From: Amycolatopsis xylanica
GTDB lineage: Bacteria; Actinomycetota; Actinomycetes; Mycobacteriales; Pseudonocardiaceae
Assembly: GCF_900107045.1 (NCBI RefSeq)
Contig: NZ_FNON01000003.1
Coordinates: forward strand, 186,001-250,000
Reading direction: 5' to 3'
DNA: 64,000 nucleotides
Positions 28,409 to 36,906 of this stretch are shown one piece after another. The translations under genes were made by a program, and so were the position numbers. Below the pieces are notes generated by a model. That model searched no databases. It had not been told where the DNA came from and saw only the letters and a list, made by a program, of their open reading frames with translations. Each line of letters opens with the position of its first letter. Positions within the stretch are counted from its first letter, which is position 1.

Positions 28409-28440
28409 TAGTGTTGTGATCGCGAGTTACCGACCAGTAA
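28409..28440. promoter_or_regulatory. Probable ccr promoter with TTAC-N6-GTAA operator
   Basis: TAGTGT at 28409-28414 is a candidate -10 box. TTACCGACCAGTAA at 28427-28440 is an inverted TTAC/GTAA site just downstream of the expected start, where a TetR repressor would block transcription of ccr. Confidence 0.45.
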
Positions 28441-28482
28441 TTTTGTTCGCCAACGCCGCAACCACTCCCCGTGGAGGTTCCG

Positions 28483-29823
28483 ATGACGCAGCTCGGCGAG
28501 ATTCAGCAGGCCATCTTGACCGGCGAACTCGACGCGGTCGGCTCGCTGGCCGTGCCGGAGAGCTACCGGGGCGTCACCGTGCACGCCGACGAGGCCGACA
28601 TGTTCGAGGGCCTCGACTCGCGCGACAAGGACCCGCGCAAGTCGCTGCACGTCGACGACGTCCCCGTGCCCGAGCTCGGCCCCGGCGAGGCGCTCGTCGC
28701 GGTGATGGCCAGCGCCATCAACTACAACACCGTGTGGACGTCGATCTTCGAGCCGGTCTCGACCTTCAAGTTCCTCAAGCGCTACGGCAAGCTCTCCCCG
28801 CTCTCGAAGCGCCACGACCTGCCGTATCACGTGGTCGGCTCCGACCTGTCCGGCGTCGTGCTGCGCACCGGCGTCGGCGTGCACAACTGGAAGCCGGGCG
28901 ACGAGGTCGTCGCGCACTGCCTCAACGTGGAGCTCGAGGGCCCGGACGGGCACAACGACACGATGCTGGACACCGAGCAGCGCATCTGGGGCTTCGAGAC
29001 GAACTTCGGCGGGCTCGCCGAGATCGCGCTCGTCAAGGCCAACCAGCTGATGCCGAAGCCGGATCACCTCACCTGGGAAGAGGCCGCCTCCCCCGGGCTG
29101 GTCAACTCGACCGCGTACCGCCAGCTGGTCTCGCGCAACGGCGCCGACATGAAGCAGGGCGACGTCGTGCTCATCTGGGGCGCGTCCGGCGGATTGGGCT
29201 CCTACGCCACGCAATACGCGCTCAACGGCGGCGCGATCCCGGTTTGCGTCGTCTCCAGCCCGGAAAAGGCGGAGATCTGCCGGAAGCTCGGCGCGGAGCT
29301 GGTGATCGACCGCGGCGCCGAGGGCTACAAGTTCTGGAAGAACGAGCACGAGCAGGATCCCAAGGAATGGCAGCGGTTCGGCGCGAAGATCCGCGAACTG
29401 ACCGGCGGCGAGGACCCGGACATCGTCTTCGAGCACCCCGGCCGGGAAACGTTCGGCGCGTCCGTTTACGCCGCGCGCAAGGGCGGCACGATCGTCACCT
29501 GCGCGTCGACGTCCGGGTACATGCACCAGTTCGACAACCGGTACCTGTGGATGAATCTCAAGCGGATCATCGGCTCCCATTTCGCGAACTACCGCGAGTC
29601 CTGGGAGGCGAACAGGTTGATCGCCAAGGGTTTGATCCATCCCACACTGTCCAAGACCTACACCTTGGAAGAGACCGGCCAGGCCGCGCTCGACGTGCAC
29701 CGCAATGCCCACCAGGGCAAGGTCGGCGTGCTCGCGCTGGCGCCGGAAGAAGGCCTCGGTGTGCGTGATCACGCATTGCGGGAAAAGCACCTGACGAAGA
29801 TCAACGCGTTCCGCGGTGAGTGA
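28483..29823 (+). CDS. ccr: Crotonyl-CoA carboxylase/reductase
   Basis: 446 residues, medium-chain dehydrogenase family. The long N-terminus with DPRKSLHVDDVPVPELGPGEALVAVMASAINYNTVWTS, the EQRIWGFETNFGGLAEIALVKANQLMPKP region and VLIWGASGGLGSYATQYAL NADPH loop distinguish CCR from simple quinone reductases. It makes (2S)-ethylmalonyl-CoA from crotonyl-CoA and CO2, for the ethylmalonyl-CoA pathway or polyketide extender units. ATG at 28483 follows GGAGG. With thiolase, epimerase and MeaB nearby it suggests C4/C5 CoA metabolism here. Confidence 0.93.
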   Translation: MTQLGEIQQAILTGELDAVGSLAVPESYRGVTVHADEADMFEGLDSRDKDPRKSLHVDDVPVPELGPGEALVAVMASAINYNTVWTSIFEPVSTFKFLKRYGKLSPLSKRHDLPYHVVGSDLSGVVLRTGVGVHNWKPGDEVVAHCLNVELEGPDGHNDTMLDTEQRIWGFETNFGGLAEIALVKANQLMPKPDHLTWEEAASPGLVNSTAYRQLVSRNGADMKQGDVVLIWGASGGLGSYATQYALNGGAIPVCVVSSPEKAEICRKLGAELVIDRGAEGYKFWKNEHEQDPKEWQRFGAKIRELTGGEDPDIVFEHPGRETFGASVYAARKGGTIVTCASTSGYMHQFDNRYLWMNLKRIIGSHFANYRESWEANRLIAKGLIHPTLSKTYTLEETGQAALDVHRNAHQGKVGVLALAPEEGLGVRDHALREKHLTKINAFRGE

Positions 29824-29841
29824 ATTCTCGCCAGGGTGCTC

Positions 29842-29859
29842 ACCCGGTCGTGACCGGGT
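29842..29859. promoter_or_regulatory. 18-bp perfect palindrome ACCCGGTC-GT-GACCGGGT
   Basis: It lies 19 nt after the ccr stop and 19 nt before the next ATG, just upstream of a TACGGT -10-like box (about 29866). It may be a ccr terminator stem or an operator over the promoter of the coiled-coil gene. Confidence 0.5.
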
Positions 29860-29877
29860 TCCGGCTACGGTAGGGGA

Positions 29878-30969
29878 ATGAGCCTTGGCGATGAACGGGA
29901 GCTTGTGCCGCTGGGCGCCGGTTTCGACCTGGCGAAGCGTGGCTACCACCGTGCACAGGTCGACGAGCACCTCGAACGGCTCGACGCCGATCTGAAGATG
30001 CTCGCGGCGGATCGCGACGCGGCCATCTCGCAGTCCGGTGATCTGGCGCGCCAGCTCGAAGTGGCGCGCGGCGAGATCAGGGATCTGCGCGGCCAGGTCG
30101 AGCGCCTCGCGCAGCCGCCGACGAGCATCGAGGGGCTTTCCGAGCGCCTGCAACGGATGTTGCGGCTGGCGCAGGACGAGGCCGCCGACACGAAGGCGCG
30201 CGCGGAGGCCGAGGCCGGGCACATCAGGGCCAAGGCCGAGACCGACGCGAGCGCCATGCGTGCCCGGTACGAGCAGCTGCTGAACGAGCTCGACGCGCGC
30301 CGCAAGGAGATGGAGGCCGAGCACCGCGGCGTCCTCGAGAAGGCGCGCGCCGAGGTCGAGCGGCTCGACGCGGAGGCCGAGGCCCGGCGTAACCAGATCG
30401 AAGAGGACTTCGAGATCGCCATGGCCTCGCGCCGCACCGAGGCGATGCGCGTGCTGGCCGAGCAGGAAGCGGCCAGCAAGGCCGAGGCCGCGCGCCGTGT
30501 CCGCGAGGCGACCGACGACGCGGCCAGGATCCGCGCCGAGGTGCTCGAAGAGGAGACCAAGGCGAAGGCCGAGATCGAGAAGCGGCGCCGCGAGTCGGTC
30601 GAGGACGCCAACAAGCGCAAGCAGGACTCGATCACCGAGGCCAACGCCCGGCTCGCCGAGGCGGCCGACGAGAGCCACCGCCGGGTCCGCGAGGCCACGG
30701 AGGAGTCCAACCGCCGCATCAACCAGGCAGCGGAGCGCGTCGAGGTGCTGCGCAAGGTCCGCGCGAGCCTCGCCGAGCAGGTGCGCGCGGCGCGTGTGTC
30801 ACTGAGCGAAGCCAGCACGGTACTGGGCGAAGCGGGCCCGATCTCGGAGAAGGCCGCCGAGATCATGAGCCCCGACTCGCAGGCCACCGTGCGCATCTCG
30901 AAAGCGTCCGTACCCGCGGCGAAGCCCGCACCCAAGCCAGCGGGAGCGGCGAAACCAACTGGCGAGTAA
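29878..30969 (+). CDS. DivIVA/FilP-type coiled-coil protein
   Basis: 363 residues. The N-terminus GFDLAKRGYHRAQVDEHLERLDADL is a DivIVA-like motif (YxxxqVd.fL). Residues 50-320 are a nearly continuous coiled coil rich in A, E, R and K; the end is a Pro/Ala/Lys tail. Streptomyces FilP and Scy, which organise polar growth, lie near the same epimerase/thiolase genes (from memory), which supports a cytoskeletal scaffold role. ATG at 29878 has TACGGT 6 nt upstream and no spaced Shine-Dalgarno, a leaderless pattern. Confidence 0.85.
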   Translation: MSLGDERELVPLGAGFDLAKRGYHRAQVDEHLERLDADLKMLAADRDAAISQSGDLARQLEVARGEIRDLRGQVERLAQPPTSIEGLSERLQRMLRLAQDEAADTKARAEAEAGHIRAKAETDASAMRARYEQLLNELDARRKEMEAEHRGVLEKARAEVERLDAEAEARRNQIEEDFEIAMASRRTEAMRVLAEQEAASKAEAARRVREATDDAARIRAEVLEEETKAKAEIEKRRRESVEDANKRKQDSITEANARLAEAADESHRRVREATEESNRRINQAAERVEVLRKVRASLAEQVRAARVSLSEASTVLGEAGPISEKAAEIMSPDSQATVRISKASVPAAKPAPKPAGAAKPTGE

Positions 30970-31013
30970 CCTCCATCCCGACTAGAGGGATACGGCTCGC
31001 CCAGGAGGACTCA

Positions 31014-31463
31014 ATGCCCGCCTATCAGACCGTGGTCGTCGGCACCGACGGCTCCGAGACCTCGTTCGCCGCGGTGGACCGCGCCGCGGGCGTCGCCGCC
31101 GACGCGGGCGCGACGCTCGTGATCGCGTGCGCGTACCACCCGGCCAGCCGTGGCGACGTGGAGAAGGCACAGGACGTGCTCCGCGAGGAGGCGTACCAGG
31201 TGGTGGGCTCCGCGCCCGCCGAGGACACACTGCTCTCCGCGCGCGACCGCGCCGCGAAGGCGGGCGCGTCGAAGATCGAGACCGTGGCCGTCGAAGGCGA
31301 CCCGGTCGTCTCGCTGCGCCAGGTGGTGGCCGACCACAAGGCCGACCTGCTGGTGGTGGGCAACCGGGGGCTGAACAGCCTCGCCGGCCGCATCCTCGGC
31401 TCGGTGCCGTCCGAGGTGGCCCGCAAGTCCGGCGTCGACGTGCTCATCGTGCACACGACGTGA
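31014..31463 (+). CDS. Universal stress protein (UspA family)
   Basis: 149 residues, one Usp domain. TVVVGTDGSETSFAAVDRAAGVA at the start and the ATP-binding signature GNRGLNSLAGRILGSVPSEVARKSGVDVLIVHT at the end are intact, so nucleotide binding is expected. ATG at 31014 follows AGGAGG. Its stop overlaps the cyclase GTG (GTGA), giving a coupled pair. Confidence 0.95.
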   Translation: MPAYQTVVVGTDGSETSFAAVDRAAGVAADAGATLVIACAYHPASRGDVEKAQDVLREEAYQVVGSAPAEDTLLSARDRAAKAGASKIETVAVEGDPVVSLRQVVADHKADLLVVGNRGLNSLAGRILGSVPSEVARKSGVDVLIVHTT

Positions 31464-32530
31464 GCGAGCCCGATCCCGACGAACTCCAGCAGCGGCTGGA
31501 AAAGGTCCTGCTCGGCGGGCGCCGCAGATACACCCGCCTCGAAGTCGCCGCGAAGACCGGCGTGCCCGAGGAGCGTGCGCGCAGGCTGTGGCGCGCGCTG
31601 GGCTTCGCGACGGTCAACGACGACGAGGTCGTGTTCACCGACGCCGACATCGACGTGCTCAAGACGGCCGACCAGCTGGTCAACTCCGGCCTGGTCGACC
31701 CCGGCATGGAGGTCGCGGTGACCCGCGCGCTCGGCCAGCACCTGTCGCGGCTCGCGGAGTGGCAGGTGCACATGCTTCGCCAGCTGATCACCGAGAACCC
31801 CGAGCTCGCCAAGAGCGAGCGCCAGATCGCCCGCCTGGTCGAGCGGCTGCTGCCCGAGCTGGAGCGCGTCCAGAGCTTCGTCTGGCGGCGGCACCTGGCC
31901 GCCTACGCGGGGCGCGCGCTCGTCGCGACCGACGAGGAGGTCGAAGCCGGCGTCCAGGTGGTCGGTTTCGTCGACATGGTCGGCTACACGAGGCTGACCA
32001 GGCAGGTCGACGAGGCCGAGCTCAGCGCGGTGCTCGACGCGTTCGAGATGGTCACCACGGAGGTCATCGCCGAGCACCACGGGCGCGTCGTCAAGATGAT
32101 CGGCGACGAGGTCCTCTTCGTCTGCGACTCCCCCACCGACGCCGCCGAGATCGCGCTCACGCTGTCCGAGCGCACCGCCGAGGACGAGGAGCTGCCCGCG
32201 GTCCGCGCGGGCTTGGCCTCGGGCCGCGTCCTGTCCCGCTTCGGCGACGTCTACGGGTCGGTCGTCAACCTCGCGGCCCGCCTGACGTCAATAGCCCGAC
32301 CCGGCACGATCCTGATCGACAAGGAACTGGCCGGTCTGCTCGCGAACGAGCCCGCCTACGAGGTCCGCTCCCGCCGCCCGGTCTCGGTACGCGGCTACAG
32401 CCGCATGCGCCCATCCTCGCTGCGCCGCGCCCCGGAGCAGCCCACCGGCAAGTTCGCCGAGTCCCAGGAGATCGCCGCCGAGATGCTCGGCATCGACCCG
32501 CCCTCGGCACGGCGCGGCCGTCGTCGCTGA
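31460..32530 (+). CDS. Class III adenylate/guanylate cyclase
   Basis: 356 residues. Residues 1-150 hold a winged/helical regulatory part (RYTRLEVAAKTGVPEERARRLWRALGFA) as in the mycobacterial pH-sensing or autoinhibited cyclases. The catalytic domain begins VGFVDMVGYTRLTRQVDEAEL (metal Asp), continues GRVVKMIGDEVLFVCDSPTDAAEIAL (second metal Asp) and VYGSVVNLAARLTSIA (transition-state Asn/Arg). Makes cAMP most likely. GTG at 31460 overlaps the UspA stop. Soluble; no membrane segments. Confidence 0.92.
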   Translation: MSEPDPDELQQRLEKVLLGGRRRYTRLEVAAKTGVPEERARRLWRALGFATVNDDEVVFTDADIDVLKTADQLVNSGLVDPGMEVAVTRALGQHLSRLAEWQVHMLRQLITENPELAKSERQIARLVERLLPELERVQSFVWRRHLAAYAGRALVATDEEVEAGVQVVGFVDMVGYTRLTRQVDEAELSAVLDAFEMVTTEVIAEHHGRVVKMIGDEVLFVCDSPTDAAEIALTLSERTAEDEELPAVRAGLASGRVLSRFGDVYGSVVNLAARLTSIARPGTILIDKELAGLLANEPAYEVRSRRPVSVRGYSRMRPSSLRRAPEQPTGKFAESQEIAAEMLGIDPPSARRGRRR

Positions 32531-32611
32531 GCGCGACCAAGCACCGCTCGACCAGGTGAATCCGCCTGCCAAGGGGCGCATTTCCGGGTCCGCTCGGCAA
32601 AACTCGGCACC

Positions 32612-32767
32612 GTGAACGAAGCCGACACGGCTCAGCGCGCCGGCGCGCTGACCCCCGAAACCCAGGCACGGATCGCGAAACTGGTCGAGGACTCGCCTCC
32701 GCTGAGCGCCGACCTGCGCGAGCGCCTCACCCAGCTGCTGAAGTCACGCCGTCCCCAAGCAGGCTGA
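32612..32767 (+). CDS. Small acidic/helical protein (51 aa)
   Basis: GTG at 32612 reads NEADTAQRAGALTPETQARI.. and ends LLKSRRPQAG before TGA. Predicted all helical, with good G/C third positions. It lies 81 nt after the cyclase in the same direction and could be a small partner, but no Shine-Dalgarno is evident and no family is recognised. Confidence 0.55.
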   Translation: MNEADTAQRAGALTPETQARIAKLVEDSPPLSADLRERLTQLLKSRRPQAG

Positions 32768-32801
32768 GGGTTCGACCTCGGCGGCGACTTCGGGCGGCGA
32801 C

Positions 32802-32850
32802 GTGACAAGGGCCGCCCTTGCAACGCCTAGCCTCACAAAGGCGCCCCTTG
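32802..32850. repeat. Family-D palindromic repeat, copy 2
   Basis: 32802-32824 is the exact reverse complement of 783-805. A second degenerate unit CACAAAGGCGCCCCTTGTG follows at 32833-32851. A decayed family-A half (CCACTCACGAG near 32920) lies next to the proA stop. Together they fill the gap between the convergent 51-aa gene and proA. Confidence 0.75.
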
Positions 32851-32934
32851 TGCCGTGGCATGCCGCTGGCCGACCCGGGCGCCGTGAGCACGGACGACCC
32901 GGTCTTCGAAACGGCCGTACCACTCACGAGCCTC

Positions 32935-34167
32935 TTAGGCGGGGAGGACGGCGTACTGGCGGATGTAGAGGTCGGTGTAGGTGACCGGGCCGCGGGGGCC
33001 GGGGACGTTGTCGAGGTTGATGCCGGTCTCGGGGACGGCGAGGAGCTTGAAGCCGTCGAGGAGGCGGGTGGGGGCGTTCCAGAAGACGCCGGTGCCGGTG
33101 TAGCCGTCGAAGAAGGCTTCGGCGGCGGCCCGGTCTTCGGTGGCGATGCCCGCGGCGAGGCCCGAGGTGCGGTCGTTGGCGATCGAGACGGCCTCGGTGA
33201 GGGAGGCGACCTGGGCGACCGTGACGGTGGCCTCGTTGTCCGAGTCGAGTGCCCACTCGTAGCCGATGGGGTGCTCGTGGGGGGCGAGCGACGGGGTGAC
33301 GCCGCGCTCGGCCAGCGCCTCGGTGACCGAAGGCCAGAGCGCGTCGTGGGCGTCGGCGTGGATGAGGAGCAGGTTCAGGCGGTTGCAGACGCCGAGGCGG
33401 TCGAGGCTGGCCGCGACCAGGTCGCGGACCTTGGCCGCGTCGGCGGCCGAGTCGAGGTAGAGGACGCCGCCGCCGTCCGCGTGGGCGAGGGTGCCGACGC
33501 CGTGGAGCGCGGCCTCGGTGGCGAGTTTGCGGGTGCTCTCACCGCTGCCGCGGAGGATGACCAGCGGGACGAGGCCGGGCAGGCTGACGAGCGCCGCGGC
33601 CGCTTCGCGCTCGACGCGGGGCACGAGCTGGATGACGTCGGAGTCGATGCCGGCGTCGGCGAGCGCCGGGGCGATGACGACGTCGAGCAGGCGCTGGGCG
33701 GAGCCGAGCGCGGCCGAGCCGGTGCGCAGGACGCCGCCATTGCGGGACTTCACGAGCTGCGAGGCCACGTCGACCGTGACGTTCGGGCGGGCCTCGTAGT
33801 TCGCGCCGATGACGCCGACCGGGCGGCGGCGCTCGACCAGGCGCAGCCCTCCGTCCAATGTGGACAGCTCGATCGCGCGCTCCTGATGCGGGGCGCCCGC
33901 GAGCAGCCGGAGTTGCTCGGCCATGCCGGTGAGGCGCTCGTCGGTGATCGTGAGCCGGTCGAGCAGACCGGCGCTCATGCCCTCCTCGGTCGCCTTGGCG
34001 ACGTCGGCACGGTTGGCTTCGAGCACCTCGTCGCGGTGCGCCAGCAGCCTTTCGGCCATGGCGGTGAGCGCGGCGTCGATGGCCTGGTCCGTCGCGGTGG
34101 CCAGCGACGGGGCCGCCTGCTTGGCCGCCCGCGCGCATTCCTCGACAGCCTTGGCCACGTCACTCAC
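32935..34167 (-). CDS. proA: Glutamate-5-semialdehyde dehydrogenase
   Basis: 410 residues, second enzyme of proline synthesis, NADPH-dependent reduction of glutamyl phosphate. The conserved RRRPVGVIGANYEARPNVTVDVASQLVKSRNGGVLRTGSAA region, catalytic Cys in GVCNRLNLLLIH and the C-terminal GTGVFWNAPTRLLDG are present. GTG at 34167 has GGAG nine nt upstream; longer starts at 34185 would overlap that site. No proB beside it. Confidence 0.95.
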   Translation of the reverse strand: MSDVAKAVEECARAAKQAAPSLATATDQAIDAALTAMAERLLAHRDEVLEANRADVAKATEEGMSAGLLDRLTITDERLTGMAEQLRLLAGAPHQERAIELSTLDGGLRLVERRRPVGVIGANYEARPNVTVDVASQLVKSRNGGVLRTGSAALGSAQRLLDVVIAPALADAGIDSDVIQLVPRVEREAAAALVSLPGLVPLVILRGSGESTRKLATEAALHGVGTLAHADGGGVLYLDSAADAAKVRDLVAASLDRLGVCNRLNLLLIHADAHDALWPSVTEALAERGVTPSLAPHEHPIGYEWALDSDNEATVTVAQVASLTEAVSIANDRTSGLAAGIATEDRAAAEAFFDGYTGTGVFWNAPTRLLDGFKLLAVPETGINLDNVPGPRGPVTYTDLYIRQYAVLPA

Positions 34168-34230
34168 GGCGATCACTCCAACCATCGACCAGCAATTTGC
34201 AGGTCATCAGTGTGCCGCACGCCCGCACGG

Positions 34231-34950
34231 CTACTTCAGCGTGGGTTGCAGCAGGAAGGCGCCGCCCATGATCACGCAGCTGACCGAGATCATGGCGAGC
34301 ACCAGCACCCACAGCGCCGCGGGCACCTCGGTGAGCCGGGCGAGCTGGTCCGCGTCGGAGTCGCGGGCCTGGCCCTGGCGCCGTTTCAGCTGCAGCTCGA
34401 TCACCGGCCGCACGCCGCCGAACAGCAGGAACCACGTCATGAGGTACACGAACGCCGCCTGCACGCTCGACGGCGCCACCAGCGACGCGAGCGCCAGCAC
34501 CCCGGCCGTCACCACGACGACCAGCACGCCATAGGCGTTGCGCACCATCACCAGCACGGCCAGCAGCAGCACTGCGGCCAGCACGAGCAGCGCCGTGACG
34601 CGGCTCGCCGCGAGCAGACCAGCGAAGACCAGCCCGAGCACCGAGGGCGCCGGGTACCCGCCGAGCGCGGTCAGCACCATGCCAGGGCCTTCCGGCTTGC
34701 CGCGCGAGACGGTCACACCCGAGGTGTCCGAGTGCAGCCGGATGCCCTGCAGCCTGCGGCCGACGAGCACCGCGAGCAGCGCGTGCCCGGCCTCGTGCAC
34801 GATCGTGATCGCCGTGCGCGCCCAGCGCCACGGTGTCCCGGACAGCACGACGAGCAACGCCACGCCGCCGGTGATCAAAGCCAGCCAGCTACCAGGGTCG
34901 GGCTGCGCGTCCAGCACGCCAGCCACCGCGGAGGGATCCGGTTCTCGCAC
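34231..34950 (-). CDS. M50-family membrane metalloprotease
   Basis: 239 residues, about six hydrophobic segments. The zinc motif HEAGHALLAVLVG lies near residue 52 inside the second helix, after the basic WRWARTAITIV. This is the M50B-like group of actinobacteria; no PDZ domain. Such proteins cut membrane-embedded substrates, but for this subfamily no substrate is known. ATG at 34950. 63 nt upstream of proA in the same direction. Confidence 0.88.
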   Translation of the reverse strand: MREPDPSAVAGVLDAQPDPGSWLALITGGVALLVVLSGTPWRWARTAITIVHEAGHALLAVLVGRRLQGIRLHSDTSGVTVSRGKPEGPGMVLTALGGYPAPSVLGLVFAGLLAASRVTALLVLAAVLLLAVLVMVRNAYGVLVVVVTAGVLALASLVAPSSVQAAFVYLMTWFLLFGGVRPVIELQLKRRQGQARDSDADQLARLTEVPAALWVLVLAMISVSCVIMGGAFLLQPTLK

Positions 34951-35013
34951 CCGGACACCTCAGCACACGCCAGGTCGGCTACCCGTTAGGTGGGTGATCA
35001 TCGCCGTGGGTGA

Positions 35014-35943
35014 TCACGATCGGCGCCCTCCGATCTCACCGGTGCGGATCTCCCGCTCGGTGCGGAACAACAGCGCGACCCAGCTGCGATACGGCCGCCA
35101 GGCATCGGCGATGCGCTCCAGCTTGGCGGCGGAGACGGCTCCGCCCTGCCCGTACACCCGCGCCATTTCGTCCTGGAGGCGGCGTTCGTCGCGCGGGAAG
35201 ACATCCGGGTGCCCGGCGCCCCTGATCAGGATCAGCTGCGACGAGAACGGCCCGATGCCCGGCAGTTTGAGCAGCCTGGTCAGCGCCTCGGCGGAATCCT
35301 TGGCACGCAACGTTTCCGCGTCGAGCAGGCCATCTCGCGCGGCCCTGGCCATCGCGTGCAGCCGCTCGACCTTGGCGGGCGGCAGGCTCGGATGACTGTC
35401 CATCTCGAGCAGTTCTTCCGGCGTGGGAAAGGAGATCAGCGGAACTCCGCCGACATCGACCTCACGGCCGAAGCGCTCGGCGACCCGCCGCTTGATGCCC
35501 GCCGCCTGCACGATCCGGATGCCGTGCCCGATCACCGCCCAGCACGCCGCCTCGTACGGCGAGTGGAACAGCACCGGCCGCAGTCCCGGATTGCGTTCCT
35601 GCAGCCCGGCGACCACCTTGTCCGCCGCGCCGACGCGCGCGAACCCCTCGCCGTCGACGTCCAGCGACAGCATCCGCCGCACCTGCGTGACCGCGAACGG
35701 CACCACGTCCGGTTCGGCGAACACCTCGACCTCGACCCGGTCGGGCGCCCGCTGCCGCACCACCACTCCCGCGTGCGACCAGGTTCTCTCCACCGGGAAC
35801 GCCATGCGGAGCACTCCTGGCTCGGCGGCGGCATCCGGCCTGGCCGCCGGCGTGAACCCCTCCAGGAACCTCGTGGACGCGTCCAGGTCGAACGGGCCCG
35901 TGAACGAAACCTCCGCGACCTGCGAAGACACCGTGCTGATCAT
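35014..35943 (-). CDS. DNA-3-methyladenine glycosylase (AlkA-like)
   Basis: 309 residues. An AlkA N-terminal-like beta domain, then the HhH-GPD core: YEAACWAVIGHGIRIVQA, LLKLPGIGPFSSQLILIRGAGHPDVFPRDERRL with the hairpin LPGIGPFSS and catalytic Asp in the DVFP stretch. Excises alkylated bases. ATG at 35943 is favoured since AGAGGAG ends 7 nt before it. Confidence 0.88.
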   Translation of the reverse strand: MISTVSSQVAEVSFTGPFDLDASTRFLEGFTPAARPDAAAEPGVLRMAFPVERTWSHAGVVVRQRAPDRVEVEVFAEPDVVPFAVTQVRRMLSLDVDGEGFARVGAADKVVAGLQERNPGLRPVLFHSPYEAACWAVIGHGIRIVQAAGIKRRVAERFGREVDVGGVPLISFPTPEELLEMDSHPSLPPAKVERLHAMARAARDGLLDAETLRAKDSAEALTRLLKLPGIGPFSSQLILIRGAGHPDVFPRDERRLQDEMARVYGQGGAVSAAKLERIADAWRPYRSWVALLFRTEREIRTGEIGGRRS

Positions 35944-36064
35944 GACCATCTCCTCTGCTGATGACGACCCCTACGACGGTAGGCCGGGGGTACGACAGTT
36001 TCTGGGGTGTCAGTGCCGGCCGGGTGCGGCATACTGCCGGTATCTGAAAGCAGAGGAGCTGTCA

Positions 36065-36829
36065 GTGCCGACGACCCACTCGAACGCCCAAGCCCGCGCG
36101 CTCAAACTGCTCAAGGCGGGTGACGAGGCCAAGCCCACCCACGGCTTCCTCGACCTGCTCGGCGACGAGGAGCAGGCCGGTCCGCCGACCGGGCTCGCCC
36201 AGCGGCTGATGCGCACCTCGATCGTCCCGAGCATCTACGAGCAGTACTGGCGCCCCGCGCTCGGCCGCGTCGCGAAAGGACTGCGCGGCCCCACGATGGC
36301 GGGCGAGGTCGCCATCGCGACCAACCTGCTCGGCCTGCGCCCCGGCCTCACCGCGCTCGACGTCGCGTGCGGGACCGGCCGGTTCACCCGCGCGTTCGGC
36401 AAGGCGGTCGGCCCGGACGGGCTCGCCATCGGGCTCGACGGTTCCCGCACCATGCTCGACCGCGCGCTCGACAACGCGAGCCCAGCCGACCCGGTCGCCT
36501 ACCTGCGCGCCGACGCGGTCGACCTGCCGCTGCGACCGGCCACAGTGGACGCCGTGTGCTGCTTCGCCGCGCTGCACATGTTCGCCGACCCCGACGCCGC
36601 GCTCGCCTCGTTCGCGCGCGTGCTGAAGCCGGGCGGACGCGTCGCGCTGCTCACCAGCGCCCGCCGCACCTGGCAACCGGCCCGGCTGGCCGACACGGCG
36701 CTGGGCGCGGCGAGCGGGCAGAAGATGTTCGACCGCGGCGAAATCGCGGGCAAGCTACGGGACCTCGGGTTCAAGAGCGTGAGCGAACGCTTCGCGGGCG
36801 TCACGCAGATCGTCGCCGGAACACGCTGA
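36065..36829 (+). CDS. SAM-dependent methyltransferase
   Basis: 254 residues, class I Rossmann methyltransferase. Motif I LDVACGTGRFTRAFGKAVG (about residue 98), the acidic GLDGSRTMLDRAL, DAVDLPLRPATVDAVCCFAALHMF and LKPGGRVALLT are clear. Closest to UbiE/MenG-type or mycobacterial PE/PPE-neighbour methyltransferases; substrate unknown. GTG at 36065 follows GAGGAG. Confidence 0.9.
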   Translation: MPTTHSNAQARALKLLKAGDEAKPTHGFLDLLGDEEQAGPPTGLAQRLMRTSIVPSIYEQYWRPALGRVAKGLRGPTMAGEVAIATNLLGLRPGLTALDVACGTGRFTRAFGKAVGPDGLAIGLDGSRTMLDRALDNASPADPVAYLRADAVDLPLRPATVDAVCCFAALHMFADPDAALASFARVLKPGGRVALLTSARRTWQPARLADTALGAASGQKMFDRGEIAGKLRDLGFKSVSERFAGVTQIVAGTR

Positions 36830-36906
36830 TTCTCAGCTGGTTCTTATCAGGAAATCCCAAGGCTAATCCACAGGTTGTTCACAACCGGCGGCGCGAACCT
36901 GAGCAC

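Noticed and set aside
28399..30678. 759-codon minus-strand frame across ccr and the coiled-coil gene
   Set aside because: It spans two real plus-strand genes and an intergenic promoter.
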